This document shows, piece by piece, positions 45,651 through 55,324 of a stretch of DNA of 64,000 nt (positions are counted from its first letter, which is position 1; every line of letters begins with the position of its first letter). The stretch spans positions 26,053,670 to 26,117,669 of the forward strand of contig NC_049981.1 in assembly GCF_000003815.2 (NCBI RefSeq). The letters are read 5' to 3'. Position numbers and translations under genes: made by a program. Origin of the DNA: Branchiostoma floridae. Taxonomy: Eukaryota > Chordata > Leptocardii > Amphioxiformes > Branchiostomatidae. The notes under the pieces are model-generated. The model saw nothing but the letters and a program-made list of their open reading frames with translations, made no database searches and was not told where the DNA came from.

Positions 45651-47014
45651 TTAAATCTCTGCCTTACTAGCATGGAGAACAACGAACCCGTCAATGTCGG
45701 AGATAGTGTTGTTCTCAGGATTTGTAGCCGGGAACGACTTGATATTGATATCGACATATCCCGCCTTCTCAAATACTTCTCTCATGAAGCTGCTGTCGAT
45801 AGGAAGGGTGAAGAACTTGTAGCCACCGACGGTGTAGAAGGTCTGGTTGGTGACTCCTGCGAGAACGAACGTACCTCCCGGCTTGAGTAGGCGGGTGATG
45901 TTGCGTACAGGAGCGGAGTAGGACTCCCGGTCAGGGCACGCTGCCTCCAGGCACAGGGTTGTAGTTACCACGTCAAACTGAGTACGTCAAGATGTGGGTG
46001 TAAGTAATATAATTTAATAAAGCTCGGTCATCTACGCCTTTATGCTGCAGCCCATTATACGTTTTTCTCTTGTGGTCAACGTATTCGACTCGAAACCTAA
46101 TAAACAGAGAACCACTAGAAAGAAGTACATTTTGTAAATGAAGCCGAAAAACGCCCAAAACACTTATATATGCCTAAAGATCGTGCATAGGACTTTTATT
46201 TTATACGTTCATTAGGATTTAGACTGAAGAACAAAAGGTTTATAGTATTGGTCATATATGTTACATGTATCGAAACATTTGGCTTAATAAATGAAATGTA
46301 AATAAAATATTCCATTGACCTCCTGATATTGGCGACGAGCGAAAGGTTCAGGCTTGGTGACGTCACAAGAAATAACTTCCTTTATAACATCTCTGAGATG
46401 AGGCTGGCGCGCTTCCCACGAGGAACTGAACATGATCAACATAACAAACCTTCTTCTCAGAAGGTGATGCCTGTACAGGTGTAATATATCTGGTAACCAT
46501 ATCAACGGGAGCTCCCTGGTGTCCGGTGCTGGAAGTCATTTATTAGGGCACCCCCGCCCAACTTATTAGGTCACGCCGGGGCGTTTTTACGCGTTTGTTT
46601 CAATAACTTGCTCATTATATCAATATAACTAGAAAGGCCACCTTTAAGATAGGCCGTCAGAAGAAGCCCTATGCTTGGTAAAACATAGCCAGCTAAAAAC
46701 ACCTTAGCCGGCCATGGATAATGGTCACCATAGGAACATGTATACACTGCACGAAATCCAATCTTTAAGCATACTTTAAAGCATGCGTAAAGATTGCAAA
46801 TATAAATATTATTGTTTACAAACCATCACGGTATGAAAGTAGCCAGTTGTATTTGTATGTCTAAGGCTCAATAAAGATGATTCTGATCTCTCTACGAGGA
46901 TGGATCAAAAAGTGCTGAGCCTGAGACTAACCCGGAATAAAGGAATTACTTGGTTCAAATTTCCGATCCGAACGTTTTGTGATAGTCCGTGCCTTTTTGC
47001 ACCGGTGCTGCCAT
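45651..47014 (-). pseudogene. NNMT-family methyltransferase, copy 4 (exons 2 and 3 deleted)
   Basis: Exon 5 (45651-45977) is intact, ending in TAA, with ACPDRESYSAPVRNITRLL, LLKPGGTFVLAGV and ending HASKAEI. Exon 4 (46320-46425) is intact, with WEARQPHLRDVIKEV, a GTCAAT donor and a shortened acceptor. The next homology is the first 40-odd bases of exon 1 (start codon 47014-47012: MAAPVQKGTDYHKT), which breaks off into unrelated sequence. Everything from codon 14 of exon 1 through intron 3 is gone, including the SAM motif. This is a deletion-type pseudogene. Confidence 0.82.
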
Positions 47015-47087
47015 CTTACAACTTCACGACGACCAAATTCAATTGAACTTTGACCATAATGCTGTTGCACACATGGTACTTCCAGGT

Positions 47088-47245
47088 TAGCCTCTACCAG
47101 GCTCCGTGGATCGGTGATCTAATTGTAGAAATTGGACAAATAGAGTCTATAGTACGTTAGGGGAGTTAGCCGGCCAGAAGAGTACGTTTCCTCACCACGT
47201 GGTGAGGATAATGATTCTACCGATCCACGGAGCCTGGTAGAGGCC
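47088..47245. mobile_element. 158-bp snapback MITE with 10-bp target-site duplication
   Basis: Flanked by ACTTCCAGGT on both sides (47078-47087, 47246-47255). The ends TAGCCTCTACCAGGCTCC and GGAGCCTGGTAGAGGCC fold back. The stem contains CGTGGATCGGTGATC-type sequence and GAAATTGGACAAATAG. The 10-bp duplication and TAGCCT end match the 29564-30004 element, pointing to one Mutator-like source. Confidence 0.8.
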
Positions 47246-47886
47246 ACTTCCAGGTTACAACAGCACACAGTATTTCGACCATGGCTAAAGTTTACATAGT
47301 CAGGGACCCCAAAATGAGCAGGTGCGATGCCTGAAAATTTACAGCAGGAAGCACAAGCAATTTACAAGAATTGAACATGTTGGCGATCAGGGAACAATCG
47401 ACAAGGTCTCAAGTCTGCCTGCTCGTTAAAGAAAGCCACTTTTTATTTGACCCCAGTAATGGTCATGATGCATACTCGGCAATAAATGAAAACCAGTTGG
47501 GGGTATCAATATCCAGGCGCAAATATCAATCCGGCCGAAAATACATCGTAATCCATATCCGAAAAAAAACTGACATATTTCTCTACCATTCATCACAGTT
47601 TCGGCCTCGCTGATGTTCACAGAAGAATCGCTAGGCTCTTTCAACTACTGACAGTGACGCACTACCGTAGTTCCCAACTACTGTTACCATTACCTCCTAC
47701 TACCGTATCAATTTGACGTCTGTGCAGAGCTCTAGTTTCAATGCATCTTGATATCGATGTCAATGTAGACCGCGGTCTTTAGCACTTCTTCTATCTATGG
47801 GGCTTTCATCCAGAGTAAGAGTGAAGCATAATTTATCTACTGGCCTATCCTACAGTTTGGAAAGAACAAAAACGCTCAAGACTCAC

Positions 47887-48025
47887 CAGAGTTGAAAATC
47901 TTGTGGAATTCATTTAGGACCGTTTCGACAACAATACCCTCTGTCGTGCCGAAAAACTCCGTCAAATATGCCTTTGCTTCAAAAGTTTTGTGATAGTCCG
48001 TGCCCTTTTGTATCGGTGCTGCCAT
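47887..48025 (-). pseudogene. orphan NNMT-family exon 1
   Basis: A complete exon 1: ATG at 48025, MAAPIQKGTDYHKTFEAKAY, then 26 more codons, and a G|GTGAGT donor (47886-47881). It is 46 codons, a few shorter than other copies in the acidic EEG part. The next family exon to the left is the broken exon 1 start at 47014, then exon 4, so exons 2 and 3 are lacking. It may be the promoter end of a second lost gene, or a transcript could splice it to exon 4 of copy 4 (phase would not match: phase 1 into phase 2). Confidence 0.75.
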
Positions 48026-49210
48026 TTTCCAACTTCATGTTTACAATCTAAATGGACTTTGACCATACATCGCGGAACATTATACTAGTAAAGTTGCGCA
48101 CTCCTGTCCGTGGTAACAGGCATTGCCATGATAACGCCACTAATCATAATGCGTGCCAAAGTAAATTGAAAATTCTTGACAGTATACGTTTTCTTACGGC
48201 TTTTTGTATGCTCATGCACATTTTTTGTGCAATTACTAACAGGAAAGAAAGGAACGACAGAGGATATACATAGCAGCAGTTAATAGTGCCGTGTACTTCT
48301 ATGAAACTTTCATCCAGAGTAAGAGTGAAGAATAATTCAACTATTGGCCCAGTACCCTACCCTACAGTTACTTGTCTGCAATAGCACATTCCCAAGCCAT
48401 ACTACGTAGTCTCTTATAAGGTAGGTTACTTTCGAAGAATTATCGTTTTGTAGCAAAAGATGTCATACGCTGTTACTTATGCAATATTTGTGATCTTTCT
48501 GGGAAAGATAGGGATCGAGAGACATACTACACAAGATAATTTCTGAATAAAGCATTTATAAATATGTTAAGCATTATGTTGAAAAATTCAAAACAATTCG
48601 CAATCGGCAAGATGGCACAGATTATTACAAAATGGCACAATTACTGCAAATCTCGTTCTGACGAATCTTAATCATTGTATATCAGTTTTTTTTATTAATT
48701 CAGTTACAAAAATGCACTATACAGTAAAGTTATCTTGTATGGAAACAGACAAAGCGACATTCCGGTCGCGGTCAGAGTCTGTTTGTTGAGGCTACTTATT
48801 TTACCGTGCAGGTATCGTAATCTCCAAGCAGAGCAACCTGACGCAATAGAGTATCCAAAAGGACCCAAACAGTATCCAACTAGCCTCCGTTGTTGTGCCC
48901 ACAAAGGAAATTTGGCGAAAATTCAAAGTTGATGCAATCTCCTATTGTAATTTGGCACCGACCAGAGAGACCAGTGAGATGAGTTTTCAATTTTTGCACA
49001 ACCTCCGGACGTGCCACACTGCGGCGCGCCACAGTCAGCGCGTCATTTTCGTTTTTACACGGACAAAAAAGTGTCGTAGGACACGCGCCGCGCGTCGAAC
49101 GTCGTAAGACATTTTTAGGACATTTTTTTTCCTCGTGTAAACCGGGCCTTTGTTTTACACATGCACTAATATTGGTCATTGCGCAGCTGCTAATAATCCA
49201 CTTTGTGGGC

Positions 49211-49873
49211 TAAGGCCCGATTTACACGAGGCAAAAAATCAAACGACGTACGTCGTTCGACGCGCGTCGAACGACGTACGTCACTTTTTCTCCCCGTGTA
49301 AAAGCGAAAACGACGCGCTGCGGCGCGCTGTGGCGCGACGCAGTGTGGCGCCTCCGGAGGTGACTTATGACGCTCCGCGGGGAGTCTGCGGCGCCGCCCA
49401 ACCTCGTGTAAACGGATCTGCGTCGCAGGTAGCCCATTTCTTCGGCACAGTGTGCGCTCCTGGTATGCTCTCGCACCCAAACTTTTCGGTTGACATTTCC
49501 TTGAGCTTCAATGATAGCATCTGCAGCAAAGAAGGCTGCCCGTTGAATGTCGTGGTACCGGCGCCTATAACGTACAAGCCGTCTTCTGGGCCATGCCCGG
49601 CGCTGCATGTACGCGCGAGTAGACAAGAAAATCATCATCTGCCCGATGAACAACAACAACAAAACTTGTTCTATGATCCCGCCATTTTGAAAACACGCGC
49701 TGTCAAATGTCACGGCGGGTCACCAGAGTTCACGGCAACGCCACGCACTGTGGCGCGTCGCGACGCGCTGCGGCGCGCCTCAGGGTTGTGTGTGAAACGA
49801 AAACTGTCCTACGTCACTGTCCTAGGACAAACGACGTACGTCGTTCAAAGTGCCTCGTGTAAATTGGGCGTAA
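49211..49873. mobile_element. Harbinger-like non-autonomous element (TAA duplication)
   Basis: The left end GGCCCGATTTACACGAGG and the right end (reverse complement CGCCCAATTTACACGAGG) are TIRs flanked by TAA on both sides, the TWA target typical of PIF/Harbinger. Palindromes such as AACGACGTACGTCGTT and GCG/CGC-rich arms make both strands open for long stretches. A further right-type end lies at about 49135-49150, belonging to a related copy at about 48985-49150. No full transposase is present. Confidence 0.6.
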
Positions 49874-50059
49874 GACCCCCTTTCCACTAGGACGGCGATC
49901 GCGCTGCGCTCTCACTGCCTTCACTTTCATTGGGTATATCATACAAAAAAAGTGTGATTGACAAGACAACAAAACGCACAAAGTGTAACAAGATTCGTTT
50001 CCTTTTGATACAATTCGTTGAGCGATATGTCTAATTTTAGGTCGTCACAAAAAAACGTA

Positions 50060-50490
50060 TGAAATATCGAAGTTTTTCATTTGTGAAATTTGAAAATCGT
50101 TCAATAAACATATAAACATACATCATTGCTCATACTTGGTGCAAAACACATAATCGATCGAGTCAAATCTGGTATATAGCTCGAGTCCGTTCATTTGGGT
50201 CACTTATTTTACTGGAAAAGTCTTCCAAGGTTATCATATAACATCTGTAACATATTAATCATCATCACAAGGCAAATTATTTCATTATAAATCTCATTTT
50301 GAGGTATTTATATCGTTTTTACAGATTTTTCGTGAATTGACAACACTGCGAATTCCGATAATCTGTTCATGTAGTCTAGAAACACAGTCACGCAAGTTAA
50401 ATGTTAGCGCAACAGAAAATTGGCGAAAATAACACAACAGTGACACAGTGAACGAACCCCGCAGCGACGCAAGCGTGACGCAAGTAGTGA
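50060..50490. repeat. repeat shared with 44160-44605
   Basis: Matches include TGTGAAATTTGAAAAT, GTTCAATAAAC, AACACAACAGTGACACAGTG and CCCCGCAGCGACGCAAGCGT. It ends at a GC-rich CGACGCAAGCGTGACGC-AGT end related to the GGCCCC-TCTCACT TIRs seen at 44590 and 56235, so it is probably part of a transposon body. Confidence 0.5.
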
Positions 50491-51066
50491 GATCTTTGTC
50501 CCAGATACTGTTGTCAAGGGTATGTTTGTTTAAAGAGCGCTGCGTTGGTACACAGGTATGGTTTGTTTGGGCTACATGCAGAAAAGTACAGACGCGTACT
50601 TCGGGTATTTCCATATTATTAGCATAACTACTACAGCATTCCGCCAAATCAATTAAGTGTCGAATGGCTATATTGATGGACGAAAAAGTACCGAAGCCTT
50701 TCATCATTCAGATTATGCACATTTCCTGTACAACATGTCATAAACACCACCTAACAATTATTGACGATATAGTTCACATCTACCTTACAATTCAAATATT
50801 GACCTAGTACCACCCCAAGAAGGCTCATCGAAGTGACATTCATGGTCATCACAGTTTCTGTTTCCTCCTTCCTTCCTTCCTGTTGGAGAAACCAGTTGCA
50901 GGTAATCTTGTACACTAGTATTTTGAATTTGCTGTGAATAGTCGGACTTTCTAAATTTCTAACCTTATAATGCCATTCACTGCACAAGGTAATCTCAACT
51001 CAAAGAGCAAGGTGCAACACATTGCCCTTTTATGTTTGCACGTATGATAGGTCCAGCTGGTTCGCC
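50481..51066 (+). promoter_or_regulatory. 5' flank of folate-receptor-like gene 3 (shared block)
   Basis: Homologous to the flanks of copies 1 and 2, including CAGATACTGTTGTCAAGGG at the left limit and the CAAGGTGCAACACATTGCCC stretch before the ATG. Left of 50481 the sequence is a repeat, so the flank has been cut by an insertion. Confidence 0.4.
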
Positions 51067-51575
51067 ATGGATGCCGTCATCTTGGTCGCCTTAGTCCTGC
51101 TGACTGGACTAGCCGTTCAGTCCGCAGACCTTTCTTGTAAGACGTTCGAAGAAATCTATCCCAGCGGGAAGGAGCTGTGCGAGAAGATGTGGGGCGACGG
51201 CTTCGTGTACGAGACGAACCTCAGCTTGGGCTTCACCACGTGGTTCTTTGAAGCCGAGAATCCAAATAACAAAGTGGCTGAGAGGCTCGGATGGCCCTCA
51301 CCGGTTGATGACTGTCACTTACAGTCCTTACATAAGGTTTGTTTTTTGTAGAGTACAACTACTAGTAATGGGTGGAGTTTGTATCACCCTCCCCTCACCA
51401 CCACCAGTAAAGAAGTAAAGACCCTGTCAATGTCACACATTGAGGGCCACTTCGGCGCTGAGTTTTAAGTAGCCTGAAATCTTAGCTATAGCTTAACAAA
51501 TTAACAAAACAGCTGGAAAATTCATTGATATTGTTTCATTACATTCGCCAAGAAGGTTATATTTTCGGTAGCGTT

Positions 51576-51656
<81 letters not shown>

Positions 51657-52908
51657 AGAAGACCAGTATTACTCCAGAACGGTTAAATATATTGTCTTGA
51701 CATACTGTGATGTGATCCTTATGTTTATTGATGAAAACTGGTGAAGCGCCGAGCTGATATCCATACTACACGGCAAGGCACAGCTTTTTTTAAAAGCACT
51801 TGTTTCTCCTGACAGGAAGCTCCAGGACCAGAACCAGACAACTTCACGGAGTGCTACCCTTGGAGGGACTACTCCTGCTGTCACCAGGACACCGTACAGA
51901 AAATCAAGGAAGCGTACGGCAAGGAATGGCACTGGGAGCGGTGTGGTGCCCTCAGTTCTGCCTGTAATCGCTTCTTCGTGCAGCTGGCCTGTCTGTACGA
52001 ATGTGAGCCGAACGCAGGTATTACAAAAATCACCTTGGTTTATCTGTGAAGTGTTGTGAAGTAACATATATCTCTATCCATTCATCCAGCCAGCCAGTCA
52101 TCCAAGAACCTCCTTCCCTAACAAGTTGTTATGTGATCTAATGTTCAGCTCTAATTCATTTCATATGGCACAAATAGGCCGGCCATATTGGTCTCTGCAA
52201 GTCCTTGGTCTCTGTCTCACCCCTGCACTTTCTTTTTGGTGAAACTGAACTTTGTGTTTTTTTAATTATGCAAAATAAAACAAAAACATAAAGAAACGGC
52301 CTTAGTTGGCATGACCACATTTGGACTCGGCTGGCTTAGCCTGTTGGAACAAAATTGGACCCGGGACAACTCAGCTTCTGAGTTGAACTATGGTATAGTA
52401 TGGACACACACGAACTTAAAAAGACAAACCGAAAAAAAATACCTCCATCTTCACGAAGGTAATGACGACTTGTATTTGAACTTTTCCAATCACGACGTAT
52501 ACATGTGAACTTCCAGGTTTTTACCGGAAATTCCCGGACCACGTCTACAACGACTCGGATCCGAACCACAACAAGTGGCAGATCGAGGGAATGCCCATCC
52601 GCGCCGACTACTGTGACGCCTGGTTCAGAGCGTGTCGGTACGACCTATTCTGTGGGAGTGGGAGCTATAGTTCATGTGCCAGGGAGTACGCCAAAGTTGA
52701 TAATACAGGGGATAACGGGGGAAACGCTGGGCTTATTGCAGGGGTAGTCGTGGCTTGTGTGATTGTGGCAGTGCTGATTGGGACTCTTGGTTTTATCATT
52801 TTCCGAGAGAGAAAGGGGGAACCTTTGTTCAACAAACCAGTCGAAGGGCCAAGCATTGAACATTCGGTTCTACTTCCGGGGTTTTCTAAGACGGCACAGA
52901 TCACGTAG
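51067..52908 (+). CDS. folate-receptor-like type I membrane protein, copy 3, transposon-altered C-terminus
   Basis: Exons 51067-51336, 51816-52017 and 52517-52908. The first two exons are almost identical to copy 2 (changes include NLSLGFTTWFF for NLSVGFTMWFF). Exon 3 keeps the FYRKFPDHVYNDSD/DYCDAWFRACRYDLFC block, the transmembrane helix and FRERKGEPLFNK. Then at 52838 the transposon begins, so LEAE-stop is replaced by PVEGPSIEHSVLLPGFSKTA plus three residues and a TAG at 52906-52908; predicted length 287 aa. The normal ending (CTGGAGGCCGAATAA) is displaced to 54946-54960. Signal peptide, permuted ectodomain and helix are intact, so a surface protein may still be made, with a new cytoplasmic end and a new 3' UTR. 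Confidence 0.8.
51578..51655. repeat. (GT)n microsatellite in receptor copy 3 intron 1
   Basis: An almost pure GT run of about 75 bp, longer than the corresponding runs at 34795 and 41192, as expected of a mutable repeat. Confidence 0.9.
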
Positions 52909-54941
52909 AACTATAAATTATATATTAGATTAAAGCTAAGGTTTTCGTGAACCGACACACAAATTTCAAGAGATAGAGAACTCGTCATGACTGTAAAACC
53001 GTTACAAACATGGCAGTCAGGTTCTATAGGTACACGATGAGATACTGCGCTCCGCGGTAGAACGCGCGAGGAGCCGCGTACTTTATAACGGAGTGAAAAT
53101 CTTCTATTTTGGTGCTGTGCTATCAACCAATTAAGTCGACAAAATGCTATATATCAAATGAAAGTAAAGGTTTCTAGAAATCAGTACACACATTTTCAAG
53201 AATGTTCATGAAGTCGACTTGTTTACAACACCGTGACAAATTTGACCGTCTGGTTCCGTGGTTGTATGCAGAGCGACCACGTTCAGAGGCGTAGAACACG
53301 ATGTCTTGGTGCCGTATCTTTATAACGAGGTGACAATTTTCAGTGTTGTACCATTGTGCAATAAACCAGTTAAATGAATGAAGACCTTTATTGTACATTC
53401 ATACCCACTGGGTTTAGTACAGGTCACAACAAATGATACAACATGATATAATGATACAATGAATCTACACTACTCAAGGATCATATTCTACTGCGTACAT
53501 TCGGCTTCTTCTCGTTTCTTTGTGATATTGAAAATGTAAGAACAGATATGCTTTATAAGTAAAAGTTTGTCTGGATTCATAAGGAATATAAATTTGTCTA
53601 TATTACTTAGTTGTATGAAGTGGGGGAACATGGATTCTATTAGTCTGTAGAGTTCAGCTCTCTCTTTCTTGTACAAACTACATTCTACTACAAAATGATG
53701 TTCGTCTTCTAACTTATCTAGATTGCAGTATCTACATATTCGTTGTTCTAGAGGAGTGCGGTTATGTCTTCCGGTTTCGATGTGTAATTTGTGGCAACTG
53801 ACTCGTAGTTTTGTGACGGCCGTCCTGTGCCGAATATTGTCAATATCCAGGTATTGCTCCACATTATAAGTGGACTTGAACAGTCTGTAAGACCTCAATT
53901 TGTTTTTAGCGGATCCACCTTTGTTGTCATTGTGTATCTCTCTTAGAAAAGTTTGGAAATAAATGTCTTTCAGACGCTGATTGATAGAATTGATAATTTG
54001 AGACGAATTTGTATTGTGCTGTAGAGGACAATGCCATACATAACCATAGCCGCATTCCTCCAGTGACTGGCGAACTCCTGACGCCCAACACTTGGCTCCA
54101 GCCTTGTCTAAATCTATCTGGCAAGAAAGAGCGTCTGACTGGAAACTGTCTGCTGGTACTTTCTGGCGAAGTCTAATTAAGTGTTTAATAGCATTTAGGG
54201 AGGCTTCCAAATGAATGGGGAACCTCCCTAACTCGGCTCTAGCGGCGAGGCCACTTGTGGATCTTGGCACGTGTAGGGTTTGCTTACAGAATTTTAGATG
54301 TATTGTTTCAATAGGACAGGATTTGGGGCTTTTAACAGAACCCCAGATTTCCGATCCATAGAGAATTATGGGCTTAACACCACAGACATATAGATGTGTA
54401 TCAAGTGAAAGCTAAGTTTAAGACGGATGGCGAATTCTAAGAGCTTACGACCCCGTGACAAAGATGAACATAAGTCTCGTACGTGCTTTCCACTGGGCCG
54501 ACGCGTGTTCGGAACGCGCGCGGCGCGGCGTCTTGATTTCAACAGAGTGGCGATTTTCTATTTTGGTGCTGTGTTATCAAGCACTCCTGTCGACAATAAG
54601 CTATATATCAAATGAAAGGTTATGTCCCTGAAAATCAGCACACAGATTTTCATGAATATTCATCAACGTTTCATGCTTGCTAAAAGCCAACAAACTTAAC
54701 GTAAAGTGTGCAATGTTCATGGAACGACTTCTCAAAGTGTAACTCAACAAACACCAATGATTTGACCATGATTAGACACACTCAATCCTGTGCTTTCAGC
54801 ATGCCAAATCTCATGGACCTGTAGTCATCCAAGTTTATGCTATGAGTACTTAAGTAAAGGCTAGTTTTACGGGAGAGGCGCGTGGCGTCGTTTTCGCTCT
54901 TTTGTAAAATAAGCGTGTCTAGGGCATTGGCCCTTCGACTG
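52838..54941. mobile_element. 2.1-kb DNA transposon inserted in the last exon of receptor copy 3
   Basis: It begins CAGTCGAAGGGCCAA and ends TTGGCCCTTCGACTG, a perfect 15-bp inverted repeat. AAAC is duplicated on both sides (52834-52837, 54942-54945), while copy 2 has AAAC once at this point (CAACAAACTGGAGG). The body contains repeated units (CTATTTTGGTGCTGTG at 53103 and 54557; GCTATATATCAAATGAAAG at 53142 and 54599). No transposase is seen, so it is non-autonomous. A LINE fragment is nested inside. Superfamily not assigned: a 4-bp duplication with CAGT ends fits no common animal group clearly. Confidence 0.85.
53376..54403 (-). mobile_element. LINE (non-LTR retrotransposon) ORF2 3' fragment, nested
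   Basis: The minus-strand frame runs from about 54400 to the stop at 53488, about 300 codons: PIILYGSEIWG, IHLKFCKQTLHVPRSTSG, ELGRFPI, then RICRYCNLDKLEDEHHF with a downstream Cys (C-x2-C...H...C), the usual C-terminal end of many animal LINE ORF2 proteins. The reverse transcriptase and endonuclease parts are missing (5' truncation). Downstream of the stop are an AATAAA-type signal and an ATTCATT-type 3' end (about 53376-53400). The target repeat of the host transposon resumes on both sides, showing nesting. It is recently inserted, since the frame has no stops. Confidence 0.8.
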
Positions 54942-54945
54942 AAAC

Positions 54946-55050
54946 TGGAGGCCGAATAAAAAAAATGTTCCGTAACGTCGAACGTATCATGTTCCATGAG
55001 CATATGTACGTACATACATCAGTTTTACTCAAGTAAACTAAAATTTATAA
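54946..55050 (+). pseudogene. displaced 3' end of receptor copy 3
   Basis: CTGGAGGCCGAATAA, the original last codons and stop, is followed by the usual 3' flank (ATGTTCCGTAACGTCGAACG, ATACATCAGTTTTACTCAAG). It is separated from the rest of its exon by the 2.1-kb transposon. Confidence 0.85.
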
Positions 55051-55324
55051 GTGCAGGATACTGGCAGTACGTAGGCAGTATTAAGGAAACACAATTCACA
55101 GAGAAATTGCCATTTTGGCTTTCGTTCATTTTGTCATCTAAAATAATAACAACATACGATGCTATCTATGCGATGCTATTTTGCTAAACTTTATTAGTTT
55201 CGGGTAAGGTTCTAAATGGCTACAGACCCATTTATGATGTACAGCAAAGTCCTATTCTCTTCATCCACCAAGTTACACGTATTTTAGTAAACTGCGTAAT
55301 CTGTGGTCCAAAGTCCAAACACTT

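Noticed and set aside
49150-49890. 246-codon plus-strand open frame and a 163-codon minus-strand frame over the same DNA
   Set aside because: Both lie in a GC-rich palindromic transposon where CG-rich repeats keep several frames open. There is no domain, no splice context and low-complexity composition.
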